Origin: SAR202 cluster bacterium
Lineage (GTDB): Bacteria; Chloroflexota; Dehalococcoidia; Lucifugimonadales; UBA3495
NCBI GenBank assembly: GCA_013204585.1
Contig: JABMNL010000058.1
Coordinates: 1 to 35,665 of the forward strand
Reading direction: 5' to 3'
Length of the DNA: 35,665 nucleotides
Shown here: in pieces, positions 7,888 through 14,937 of the stretch
Numbering within the stretch: position 1 is the stretch's first letter
How the letters are laid out: each line of letters begins with the position of its first letter
Notes under the pieces: generated by a model
What the model saw: only the letters and a program-made list of their open reading frames with translations
Told to the model about the DNA's origin: nothing
The model's database searches: none
Position numbers and translations under genes: made by a program

Positions 7888-8177
7888 AGCGCGCCTTCCA
7901 TGTTTTTGATTTCCATCTTGGCGATGTGATCTCCGGGCTGACTGCCCAGGGCTTTGAATCCGGGGGAGTTGCGGAACTCGGTCTCTTTGGCCGGAACATC
8001 AATACCGTCTTCGAACTGACGCACCCAGATGAATTCGGTGCGATCGGTGTTGGTCCAAGTCGCCACAACCGGAATTCCCAAAGCCTCGTGGGCAGGCTTA
8101 ATGCCGGTCTCAAACAGCTTGAGCCAAGAGTCCATCATCCCTTTGTTAATCGTGTACGTGCGCATCTGTGCAACCAT
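7878..8177 (-). CDS. NIPSNAP-family protein, distal copy
   Basis: A 99-residue protein with the NIPSNAP ferredoxin-like fold pattern: QMRTYTINKG at the start, a Trp/Phe-rich middle (TEFIWVRQFED) and a C-terminal KME strand. Members are small dimeric alpha-beta barrel proteins, often found beside catabolic enzymes; their chemistry is mostly unproved. The ATG at 8177 is preferred over a GTG at 8186 because GGAGAG lies at suitable distance and the neighbouring paralogue begins at the same point (MVSQLRTYTI). The two copies are very similar over their whole length, so they arose by tandem duplication. It is the last gene of a likely three-gene minus-strand operon headed by the enolase-superfamily gene. 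Confidence 0.85.
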   Translation of the reverse strand: MVAQMRTYTINKGMMDSWLKLFETGIKPAHEALGIPVVATWTNTDRTEFIWVRQFEDGIDVPAKETEFRNSPGFKALGSQPGDHIAKMEIKNMEGALKG

Positions 8178-8234
8178 GACATTCACTCTCCGTTTTATTT
8201 TCCGTATGGGTATTGCTGGACTGGCGGCAGTTTC

Positions 8235-8546
8235 TTAGGCTGCCTTGGCTGTGCCTAGCACCGGTTCAATCACCCGAACGTCCATCTTCGCGATGTGACT
8301 GGTCGGCTTATCTCCCAGGGCCTTGCGTCCCGGCGAGGCGAAGTAAGCCGCTTCCATCTTCGGAATATCCTCGACGCTATTGAAGCTGCGCACCCAGATA
8401 AAGTCGGTGCGGTCAGCGTTGGTCCAAGTCGCCACGATGGGAATTCCCAGGCTCTCGTGGACGGGCCGAATCTCCTTGTCGAACAACTCCAACCAGGAGT
8501 CCATCATTCCCTTGTTGATGGTATAGGTGCGTAGTTGTGAAACCAT
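8235..8546 (-). CDS. NIPSNAP-family protein, proximal copy
   Basis: A 103-residue paralogue of the next gene downstream, sharing RTYTINKGMMDSWL and VATWTN.DRT.FIWVR almost unchanged. The ATG at 8546 has a good ribosome-binding site (AGAGGTGAAG); a TTG at 8567 opens the same frame but lacks one. It begins 27 bases after the stop of the enolase-superfamily gene, which suggests co-transcription. Two diverged copies kept side by side could form a hetero-oligomer or act on different products of the same pathway; this is inference. Confidence 0.85.
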   Translation of the reverse strand: MVSQLRTYTINKGMMDSWLELFDKEIRPVHESLGIPIVATWTNADRTDFIWVRSFNSVEDIPKMEAAYFASPGRKALGDKPTSHIAKMDVRVIEPVLGTAKAA

Positions 8547-8573
8547 AATCTTCACCTCTGTTAGCAATTAGCT

Positions 8574-9674
8574 TTACGCCACCGCGTACTGCTTGAGCGC
8601 GTCCTCGCTGAACTTAAGGCCCAGGCCCGGCTTGTCCGGCACTTCTAGGCAGCCGTCAACGAACTTGGGCAGTTCTTCCCACAATTTCAAGGTCCAGGGC
8701 ATGTACTCAACGGTCAGGCCGTTGGGAATCGCGCCCATTAGCTGGATATGCACCTCGGGAATCAAGTGACTGACCACCGGCAGGTTGAACGCCTCGGCCA
8801 TCCCCGCGACTTTCCGCCATTCGGTGATGCCGCCCACCCGCAGCAGGTCAATCATCACAATGTCGATCGAGCGGTTCTCGATGAGCTGCCGGAAAGGCTT
8901 GATGCCGTAGACATACTCGCCCGCCGCGATTGGCGTGGCCAAGGCGTCGGCCACCCGAGATAACCCCTGGTAATCGTCGTGGGCCACCACGTCCTCCAGC
9001 CAGAACAGATTGTATTCTTCAACCCGCTTGCCGATGGTGATAGCCTGGTTCACGTTCCAAAGTTGGTTGATGTCGCACATGATGTCGATGTCTTCGCCCA
9101 CGGCCTCCCGCAGGGTTCGCATGCGCAGAACCTCTTTGGCTGGAGTGTCCTCGGCGCCCATCTGCGACTTCATCTGCCGGAACCCTTTCTGCACCAAGGC
9201 AGGGCCAATCTCGGCCAACTGCTCCAGGTTCATCGACCGCATCAACGCGCCGCTGGCATAGGTCGGCACCCGCTTCCGGTAGCCGCCCAGCAGGGAGCAA
9301 ACCGACTGGTTGAGGGCCTTGCCTTTGATATCCCACAGGGCCATATCCACCGCGGCCATCGCCAGGGTCAGCAAGCCACCAGGCCCGGAGCCGCTAGTCT
9401 TCTCGCGCAACCCCTGCATGACCGACTCGATGTTCATGGGGTCTTGGCCTACAGCCAAGTCGCACAGGGCTTCTACCACCAACTTCAGCGCTGGGGCTAA
9501 GGGGCTCAACCCAAGACCGGGCGCGAAAGTCACGCCGATTCCCTCAATGCCCTCGTCGGTCATCATCTTTAGCGTGATAAAGCCGCGCGTGCCGCCAGCT
9601 TTGGGTTGCACGTCCACCAACTGCTCGTCGGCGGGGGCATTCAGCATCTGGACCTGTGACTTGGCAATCTTCAT
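8574..9674 (-). CDS. Mandelate racemase/muconate lactonizing-type enolase-superfamily enzyme
   Basis: A 366-residue protein with the N-terminal capping domain and C-terminal barrel of the superfamily. Metal ligands are seen as Asp201 (CDINQ), Glu227 (WLEDV) and Glu253 (AGEY). Asp276 (MIDLLRVGG) and His303 (SHL) form the usual Asp-His dyad on the seventh and sixth strands. The second-strand KxK motif is altered: QMKSQMG puts Lys169 at the first position and Gln171 at the second. This argues for acid sugar dehydration or a related reaction using the His side, but the substrate is unknown. A ribosome-binding site (CAGGAAG) supports the ATG. It heads an operon with two NIPSNAP genes. SAR202 genomes are known for large expansions of such paralogues. 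Confidence 0.9.
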   Translation of the reverse strand: MKIAKSQVQMLNAPADEQLVDVQPKAGGTRGFITLKMMTDEGIEGIGVTFAPGLGLSPLAPALKLVVEALCDLAVGQDPMNIESVMQGLREKTSGSGPGGLLTLAMAAVDMALWDIKGKALNQSVCSLLGGYRKRVPTYASGALMRSMNLEQLAEIGPALVQKGFRQMKSQMGAEDTPAKEVLRMRTLREAVGEDIDIMCDINQLWNVNQAITIGKRVEEYNLFWLEDVVAHDDYQGLSRVADALATPIAAGEYVYGIKPFRQLIENRSIDIVMIDLLRVGGITEWRKVAGMAEAFNLPVVSHLIPEVHIQLMGAIPNGLTVEYMPWTLKLWEELPKFVDGCLEVPDKPGLGLKFSEDALKQYAVA

Positions 9675-9800
9675 ATCAATTCTTCCTGACCAATTTTCCC
9701 ATTGATTAATTGAATAAGCGGCCTGATTCTACCATAATCTAGCCTCAAATTTGCCCCGGTGGCCATCAAGGAGTTGACGCCGCGATGTGGATGGCCTACC

Positions 9801-9852
9801 ATACTCAACCAGGAATAGTATTAAAGCCGGTTTAGTATTCCTGAATGAGTAT
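9801..9852. promoter_or_regulatory. 52 bp inverted repeat, likely operator
   Basis: Left arm 9801-9825 (ATACTCA..CAGGAATA..TTAAA) and right arm 9831-9852 (TTTA..TATTCCTG..TGAGTAT) are near-perfect reverse complements around a GCCGG centre. It lies 66 bp before the PadR-type gene in the gap shared with the divergent enolase-superfamily operon. It probably binds a dimeric regulator, most simply the adjacent PadR protein; no terminator T-run is present. Confidence 0.55.
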
Positions 9853-9917
9853 TGCCCTCCGATTGAAATGGGGCTGGCACTAATTCGAGAGCCCAAGCAG
9901 AGAAGGTACACCACCGA

Positions 9918-10337
9918 ATGACCACCATTAAGCTCGAACCCAGCAAACTCGAACCCAGTAAATTAGAAACCAAAGCAACGGCAATGCAGACTGAGGCTTA
10001 CTGGGAGAACCTGGTAAAGCGCAGTCTGTGCCGGTTCCTGCTTCTGGCCCAACTGGCCAAGGGGCCGGTTCACGGCTACGGCATTAACCTGGCTATTAAG
10101 GAAGCCTGCCAGGGCTGCTGCGAACCCACTGAGGCCATGGTCTACTCCACCATGAAGGAACTGCAAGACGGCGATTACGTCGACTGCCGCATGGAGGAAC
10201 ACCAAGGACGCCAACGCCGCGTCTGCTGGCTGACTCCCACCGGCGAAGAAGCCTTTCGGGCCGCCGCCCGCGTCTGGAAGCAGATGCTTCCCACCGTTGA
10301 AGATTGCATCGAAATGGCCCTACCCAAGAGCAAGTAG
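9918..10337 (+). CDS. PadR-family regulator with a Cys cluster, next to arsM
   Basis: A 139-residue winged-helix protein of the PadR type: FLLLAQLAKGPVHGYGI opens the helix-turn-helix, VYSTMKELQDGDYV is the recognition helix and wing, and LTPTGEEAF ends the domain, followed by a C-terminal helix. It has six cysteines (38, 64, 67, 68, 90, 103); the CQGCC cluster sits at the loop before the recognition helix, where ordinary PadR proteins have no cysteines. With arsM only 38 bases downstream, a thiol switch that senses arsenite or another soft metal is an attractive inference. The N-terminus repeats LEPSK twice, so the true start may be the ATG at 9984 (residue 23). It probably represses itself and arsM through the upstream dyad. 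Confidence 0.8.
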   Translation: MTTIKLEPSKLEPSKLETKATAMQTEAYWENLVKRSLCRFLLLAQLAKGPVHGYGINLAIKEACQGCCEPTEAMVYSTMKELQDGDYVDCRMEEHQGRQRRVCWLTPTGEEAFRAAARVWKQMLPTVEDCIEMALPKSK

Positions 10338-10375
10338 ATTCTCGGCGACTAAATAAATCAGGGGAGAATAAAGCA

Positions 10376-11158
10376 ATGGCTACTGAACAAGACAAGATCA
10401 AAGAATTGGTCCGCGAGCGTTACGGCGCCAGGGCCGAGCGGGTAATCAGTCTGACTCCCGTCGAGCTGGAACCAGACGGCTCCTGCTGCGGCGTTGAAGA
10501 CCCCGAACACGCCATGCGCCTTTACAACGAAGGCCAATTATCTGGTCTGCCCGTCGCGTCCATCGCGGCGTCTGCTGGCTGTGGCAACCCCACTGCCTTG
10601 GCCGGACTAAAGCCAGGCGAGCGGGTGCTAGATTTGGGATCGGGCGGCGGTATCGACTGCTTCCTAGCCTCCCAGCAGGTGGGTAACACCGGCCACGTAA
10701 CCGGCCTGGACATGACCCCCGCAATGCTGGAACTGGCAAGGGCCAACAAGGCCAAGCTAGGCATCGAAAACGTGGAGTTTGTCCAAGGCGAGATGGAAAA
10801 GATGCCGCTCCCAGACACCAGCGTTGACGTGATTATCTCCAACTGCGTAGTCTGCCTGTCACCCGACAAGGACGCGGTGTTCACCGAGAGCTACCGTGTG
10901 CTGTCGCCCGGCGGCAGGATCCACCTCTCCGACGTGATGGCGTTAACCGCCGACGGCCCCAGCGTCAACACTCCCGAAGAATGGGTTTCTTGCACCGCAG
11001 GCGCAGAGTATGTCGATGTATACCGCGACCGTTTGGTCCGCGCCGGGTTCGTAGACATCGAGTTCACCAGCGAGTCCGTAGACTACAAAAAGGACGACGA
11101 CGAGCGGCCCCCCACCAACACCGCCGGCTACAAAGTAGTAGCCCACAAACCCGCCTAG
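10376..11158 (+). CDS. arsM: Arsenite S-adenosylmethionine methyltransferase
   Basis: A 260-residue ArsM that methylates As(III) using SAM and thiol-bound arsenic, in the cytoplasm. The SAM-binding motif DLGSGGGIDCF is at 86-96. The cysteines typical of bacterial ArsM are present: Cys37-Cys38 (SCCG), Cys69 (AGCGNP), Cys157 (SNCV) and Cys206 (SCTAGA). The start is the ATG at 10376, because GGGGAG lies nine bases before it and the family begins near there; the longer frame from 10304 overlaps the regulator gene. It forms a probable two-gene operon with the PadR-type regulator and ends at a strong terminator. No ArsR, ArsB or ArsC is seen nearby, so detoxification here would rest on methylation. 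Confidence 0.93.
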   Translation: MATEQDKIKELVRERYGARAERVISLTPVELEPDGSCCGVEDPEHAMRLYNEGQLSGLPVASIAASAGCGNPTALAGLKPGERVLDLGSGGGIDCFLASQQVGNTGHVTGLDMTPAMLELARANKAKLGIENVEFVQGEMEKMPLPDTSVDVIISNCVVCLSPDKDAVFTESYRVLSPGGRIHLSDVMALTADGPSVNTPEEWVSCTAGAEYVDVYRDRLVRAGFVDIEFTSESVDYKKDDDERPPTNTAGYKVVAHKPA

Positions 11159-11183
11159 GCCCCCTTCGGCCAGGCAGAAATAG

Positions 11184-11217
11184 AAAAAGGACGCCCCAAT
11201 TGGGGCGTCCTTTTTTT
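11184..11217 (+). terminator. Strong Rho-independent terminator after arsM
   Basis: A perfect stem GGACGCCCC/GGGGCGTCC with an AATT loop, preceded by an A run and followed by seven T. The A run on the other side means it could also work in the reverse direction. Confidence 0.92.
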
Positions 11218-11225
11218 GCGTATGC

Positions 11226-11449
11226 AAACCTACCCCTGGCGTAGGGGCAGGTTTCCAAACCCGCCCGGTTATTGGTAAAACACGCTTGCTATAACAACCA
11301 CCATCTCTACGCCTACCTATCGCTTTCCCACAAACACCTTCATATCAACAACCGCCCTGGCAAACAAAAAGGGCGGGTTTGAAACCCGCCCCTACAAATT
11401 TGCGCCACACCCGTAGGGGCACGGCCCCGATGCATCGGGGTGCCCCTAC
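11226..11449. repeat. Cluster of three palindromic repeats
   Basis: Three hairpins occupy the gene-free gap between arsM and the deacetylase: 11226-11254 (AAACCT.CCCC arms, one mismatch), 11371-11391 (GGGCGGGTTT/AAACCCGCCC) and 11413-11449 (GTAGGGGCA/TGCCCCTAC outer stem with CCCCGA/TCGGGG inside). All share the GTAGGGGC/GCCCCTAC or GGGCGGGTTT words, so they look like fragments of one dispersed repeat family. No gene is seen here. Confidence 0.65.
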
Positions 11450-11455
11450 GCCGCC

Positions 11456-12181
11456 CTACCCTAGGTTTATTCGCTTAAAACCCTCTGCGTAGGCCATGCC
11501 AACCTTTTTGCCGGTGCTGATTCTTCCTTGGCGAAACCAGTCTCCCGCGTTCTCCTGATCAACCTGGGACGTGTGGGCTTTTAGGGCGTTGACGGCTGTG
11601 TCCATGTATTCTTCAACATCAACGAACTGGTCTGAACCGTCGCCGCCGCCAGCCACCCATACTTCTCTAACATTGTGCGGCTCAAGGCCTTCTTCCAGCA
11701 GTTCCGGGAAGGTCAACCGGTCCCGGGCGGTGGGGAAGACCGCCGATAGGGCCGCCTCTCCCGACGCATAATGGTCTGGATGACCGAGATAGTTGCTGGA
11801 GCTCAGTCCTCTAACCGGGTTGCTCACAATCACCACGTCGGGTTTGTGGCGACGAATCTCACGGGCAATGTCTTTCCTAAGCGCCAAAGTAGGCTCCAAG
11901 TAGGCGTCTGGGTAACCCAAGAAGACCACATCCTTTAGCCCCAGAATCTTGCCCGCGTTCCTCTGTTCTTCTTCTCTTGTCTTCACTAGCATTTCGCTGG
12001 TCATTTCCGGGTCTGCACTGCCCTTGCTGCCGTCGGTGCATAGAACATAGACGACCTCCCAGCCGTCCGCGCACCACTTGGCCACCGTACCAGAACAACT
12101 CCACTCGGCATCATCCGGGTGGGCCATGATGACCATCCCTCGACTAAACGGTTGCGGGAACGGTTCTTCGTTTTCCGCCAT
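11456..12181 (-). CDS. PIG-L/LmbE-family deacetylase
   Basis: A 241-residue protein of the N-acetylglucosaminyl-deacetylase superfamily. It has the zinc and catalytic motif AHPDDAE (HPDD 21-24) and the second zinc motif GHPDH (134-137), in the order expected for the family. Members remove acetyl groups from GlcNAc-containing substrates such as mycothiol precursors, glycolipids or antibiotics; the substrate here is unknown. The ATG has a ribosome-binding site (GGGAGGAAG). It stands alone, facing arsM across the palindromic repeats. A link to mycothiol metabolism and the alcohol dehydrogenase at 5520 is possible but not shown. Confidence 0.9.
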   Translation of the reverse strand: MAENEEPFPQPFSRGMVIMAHPDDAEWSCSGTVAKWCADGWEVVYVLCTDGSKGSADPEMTSEMLVKTREEEQRNAGKILGLKDVVFLGYPDAYLEPTLALRKDIAREIRRHKPDVVIVSNPVRGLSSSNYLGHPDHYASGEAALSAVFPTARDRLTFPELLEEGLEPHNVREVWVAGGGDGSDQFVDVEEYMDTAVNALKAHTSQVDQENAGDWFRQGRISTGKKVGMAYAEGFKRINLG

Positions 12182-12364
12182 GGACTACTTCCTCCCAATT
12201 TCCTGGTCTAAAACCCTCTGAATCGAGGGGTGATTTAGCCTCATTTAAGCCTATTTGCAGGCTCAATCTGAAGTGTATCATAGGCCCTGTGGCAGCCGTT
12301 GCTGTGCCGACGTTCTGATGCTAGCCTGGGCCTGGACTTATGGACCGTCAAGGAGCAGATTCCC

Positions 12365-12754
12365 ATGCCCACGCTCTGGGCCCAAACAACGGAATTCGGC
12401 AGCCTCTCGGTTGGAGACTCCCTACCTATCCTAGTGAAGTTCGACTTTCGTCCCCCAGCCAAAGACGGGGTTGCAACCCCGCAGGAGAACCCAGTAACCG
12501 TCGAAAAGCTGACTGGGTACGTTAAAGAAATATTGATGAAGGGATTTCCGCAAAGCGTAGTTAACCACCAAGACACCGTCGTTGATGCCGAGATAATCAC
12601 CCCGTTCTTGCCCGGCGACACAGTGAGCCTGTCTGGAGCCGTGGTGGGCAAGATTGAAGAAGATGGCAGACGGTTGGTGGAGTGCCGAGTGGTTGTGGAA
12701 ACCGAAGACGGGGGCGCAACTGTGGCCAAAGCCAACGTGGTAATCAGTTTTTAG
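12365..12754 (+). CDS. MaoC-like hot-dog fold protein
   Basis: A 129-residue protein with the hot-dog pattern of MaoC-type acyl dehydratases. It has a polar start, a long helix (VTVEKLTGYVKEIL) and then strands AEIITPFLPGDTVSLSGAVV and CRVVVETEDGGATVAKANVV. The catalytic Asp/His of true R-hydratases is not obvious, so it may be a binding or dehydratase-like partner. The start at 12365 is chosen over an upstream ATG at 12299 because AAGGAG lies at 12350-12355. Its last 11 bases overlap the convergent gene at 12744. Confidence 0.65.
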   Translation: MPTLWAQTTEFGSLSVGDSLPILVKFDFRPPAKDGVATPQENPVTVEKLTGYVKEILMKGFPQSVVNHQDTVVDAEIITPFLPGDTVSLSGAVVGKIEEDGRRLVECRVVVETEDGGATVAKANVVISF

Positions 12755-13229
12755 AACGGCCAGTCCTAGAATTTCTGCGTCTTCGCCGAGCCGTGGGGCG
12801 TGGCGGTTTTTCAGTTGATTCGCTATCACCAGACTCTACCGCCTCATCTCGGGCCAATTGACTGCGATACGCGGCCCATTGCACCTGAGTGATGATGGTG
12901 AGCAGGATGCCCGGGACGTAGAACGTCATGATGGGCTGGTACGACTCCGCCTGTATCCACTTGAACCCCAGCACCGCCCCCATAATCAGCAGGGCCCAAG
13001 CGACCCCACCCATCATCGTGTTTTGGTTCCACGGGGAACGCAGCACCAATATTGACCACACTGGCCAGAACACGAACATCGGAATCATGTATTCCGGCCG
13101 GTAATACCAGGGCCTGGGAAAAGAAGGTTCTTGCGGTTGGTCTACTGGAGCCACCCGTGGAGCCACCCGTGGAGTCACCCGTGGAGTCACCCGGTCTTCC
13201 CTGTCTGGAATTAGTTCCTGGTCTGGCAT
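12744..13229 (-). CDS. Small membrane protein with repeated Pro-Arg N-terminus
   Basis: A 161-residue protein of unknown function. The N-terminus has four copies of a short unit (RVTPRVTPRVAPRVAP), followed by two to three hydrophobic segments between residues 47 and 120 and a basic C-terminal tail (RPTARRRRRNSR). It is not recognised. It starts nine bases after the stop of the upstream small gene, whose end overlaps its ribosome-binding site, so the two are co-transcribed. Its 3' end overlaps the convergent MaoC-like gene. Confidence 0.65.
   Translation of the reverse strand: MPDQELIPDREDRVTPRVTPRVAPRVAPVDQPQEPSFPRPWYYRPEYMIPMFVFWPVWSILVLRSPWNQNTMMGGVAWALLIMGAVLGFKWIQAESYQPIMTFYVPGILLTIITQVQWAAYRSQLARDEAVESGDSESTEKPPRPTARRRRRNSRTGRSKN
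13147..13193. repeat. 12 bp tandem repeat inside the membrane-protein gene
   Basis: The unit GGAGYCACCCGT is repeated almost four times in frame and encodes RVTP or RVAP. Length change by slippage would keep the frame, so the linker length may vary between strains. Confidence 0.7.
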
Positions 13230-13238
13230 AAATAGAAC

Positions 13239-13535
13239 CTAGTTGCGTGCCAGCAATACATGAAACTCCACCGGTTCAATGGCGCGTTCCTCGCGAATGC
13301 AGGCAACGGCGTATTCAATACCCATCCTGGCAAACCCAGAATACTCCATGACGTTATTCCCCAAGATGACCAGCGGCAATTCTCCGTTTAACTCCACCCC
13401 AATCTGGGCGGAATCTTCTTCATCGATGCGGAGTTCAACCTGGCGGCCACTCATGCGCTCGATTTTTTCTCTAATCTGGTCGATAAATTCGTGGTCTTCC
13501 AACTTAGCCTCAGTTACTCGGGTTTCATCCGGCAA
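13239..13535 (-). CDS. Small conserved-looking acidic protein, unknown
   Basis: A 98-residue acidic protein with alternating helix and strand: an N-terminal helix (DHEFIDQIREKIERM), a strand pair (QVELRIDEEDSAQIGVELN), then PLVILGNNVMEYSGFARMGIEYAVACI and a final strand. No signal or membrane segment. The start is a TTG at 13535, with GGGGAACC eight bases upstream and no ATG in the frame. It is the first gene of a two-gene minus-strand unit. I do not recognise its family; the frame is long for its size and codon use matches its neighbours. Confidence 0.6.
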   Translation of the reverse strand: MPDETRVTEAKLEDHEFIDQIREKIERMSGRQVELRIDEEDSAQIGVELNGELPLVILGNNVMEYSGFARMGIEYAVACIREERAIEPVEFHVLLARN

Positions 13536-13615
13536 GAAGTGGTTCCCCTAAATTTTATCACTCGGCGGATGCCCGTTGGCAAGCGGTGTTTGGCAACTTA
13601 CCTAGGCGCAGCAAA

Positions 13616-14524
13616 TCACGAACCGGTACTAGCCGCAGCGGATTTGAGATCTCCGATAAACTCCAATGCCGCAGCGGACAAATCACGACTCGTCTTTACC
13701 GCAACCCCAATCTGGACCGGAGGGAAGATATGGCTAAGATCGAGCGCCCCTAGTCTGGGACTATCTTCGTAACTAGGCTCAAACATCTGGGTGATTGTGA
13801 CTGCGACCCCCATACCAATCTCGACGTACCTACGCACCAATTCACTATTGTCCATCTCCAAGCCCACTTGAAGTCTCAGCCCTTTTACGTTCATCGCATT
13901 CTCGAAATATCTGCGTGTGTAGCTCTGTTGGCTAAGCAAAATTAGCGGCCATTCGGCAATGGTTTCGAGACTAGGTCTAGGATTATCCAATATTGGATGG
14001 CCGGTGGGAGCCAAGAGATTGAACGGCGCATCAAATAGATTTACGAACGAAATAGACGGGCCCTCCACCTCCGGCGCATGGACTAGTGCCATGTCCACTT
14101 CGCCAGCATCAAGTAATTGCATCAGGGCTTGGTATGGCCTGGCCACAACCTTGATTTTGGCCTCGGGATAGCGCAATTGATATTCCTGAAGCACCGGAGG
14201 CAAATAATGCAGGGCAAGGTCGGGATAGGAACCAATGCTGAACGAGCCTGATTGCCCTAAATCGTTCATTTGATTGTTAACGGACGCTAGACCGTGTTCC
14301 ACAGACGACACCAAGGGTCGGGCCAATTCCAACAGCTTGCTGCCGAGTGGCGTAAGCACAATTGGACGCTTGTTTCGGTCGAAAAGCTGTCCGCCAACAT
14401 CCAGCTCCAACCGTTGCAGATGGGCGGTCACCGTTGGTTGTCCCAGTTCCAGAAAACGCGCCGCTTGGGATACGCTAAATAGGCGGGCAGTATGGTAGAA
14501 GCTAATAAGTTCTCGGATATCCAT
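13616..14524 (-). CDS. LysR-family regulator, divergent from the sulfur cluster
   Basis: A 302-residue LysR regulator. The helix-turn-helix is at the N-terminus (SVSQAARFLELGQPTVTAHL), followed by LTPLGSKLLELARPL and a two-lobed effector-binding domain. The helix-turn-helix is closest in feel to the CysB/Cbl/CfxR group, which often senses sulfur or carbon metabolites; this is from memory. The ATG at 14524 has AAGGTGG six bases upstream; the longer frame from 14593 adds a non-conserved leader. It is read away from the rhodanese gene at 14938, so it is the natural candidate to control the sulfite-oxidase cluster. A dyad at 14604-14633 lies between the two. Confidence 0.9.
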   Translation of the reverse strand: MDIRELISFYHTARLFSVSQAARFLELGQPTVTAHLQRLELDVGGQLFDRNKRPIVLTPLGSKLLELARPLVSSVEHGLASVNNQMNDLGQSGSFSIGSYPDLALHYLPPVLQEYQLRYPEAKIKVVARPYQALMQLLDAGEVDMALVHAPEVEGPSISFVNLFDAPFNLLAPTGHPILDNPRPSLETIAEWPLILLSQQSYTRRYFENAMNVKGLRLQVGLEMDNSELVRRYVEIGMGVAVTITQMFEPSYEDSPRLGALDLSHIFPPVQIGVAVKTSRDLSAAALEFIGDLKSAAASTGS

Positions 14525-14603
14525 TTGGCCACCTTGCCTCGGATTTATCACAACGGTGTTAACAGCCGCCCGCTCCCAAATTCCGCCTCCCAAAATCGGT
14601 TCC

Positions 14604-14633
14604 GTTCATACTATCATTATTTCGATACTGAAC
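14604..14633. promoter_or_regulatory. Inverted repeat, candidate LysR-binding site
   Basis: GTTCA..TATC and GATA..TGAAC face each other across about 8 bp, 80 bp from the LysR start. Symmetry and position fit a LysR operator, but the arms differ by two bases in spacing. Confidence 0.4.
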
Positions 14634-14765
14634 ATAAAGAGGAGCCAGTTGACGTTCGCATTCCTCTACAACATAATCCACCGTAACCTAACATCAGTGT
14701 CTTTACGGGTTCTTTCGGAACTTCGCTAATAAGCCATCGGGAACCTTGATTCCGCTTTGAAGTAA

Positions 14766-14900
14766 ATGAGCAAAATGGCAACCGCAACCTATTCTCTAGA
14801 TGACTTCACCAACGACATGGAGTCTCTGCTCAAAGCCCAACCCGACAACCAAAAGACCTTTGATAAGAGGCGTCTGGCGTTTCGTCTTACGTCTCGCTAA
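14766..14900 (+). pseudogene. Short 44-residue frame, possible truncated gene
   Basis: An open frame from ATG 14766 to TAA 14900 with the reading YSLDDFTNDMESLLKAQPD and a basic end (DKRRLAFRLTSR). It looks like the amphipathic N-terminal helix of a larger soluble protein that stops early; cysteine-dioxygenase-type cupins start in a loosely similar way, which would suit the sulfur cluster, but the match is too short to assert. It ends 37 bases before the rhodanese start and could alternatively be a real small protein or leader peptide. Confidence 0.3.
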
Positions 14901-14937
14901 TATTTGATGCATCACTAAGCTAAAGGAGCAAATTTAG

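Noticed and set aside
8979..9500. Open frame of 173 codons on the plus strand opposite the enolase-superfamily gene
   Set aside because: Complement of a well-supported gene; composition is an artefact and no motif is seen.
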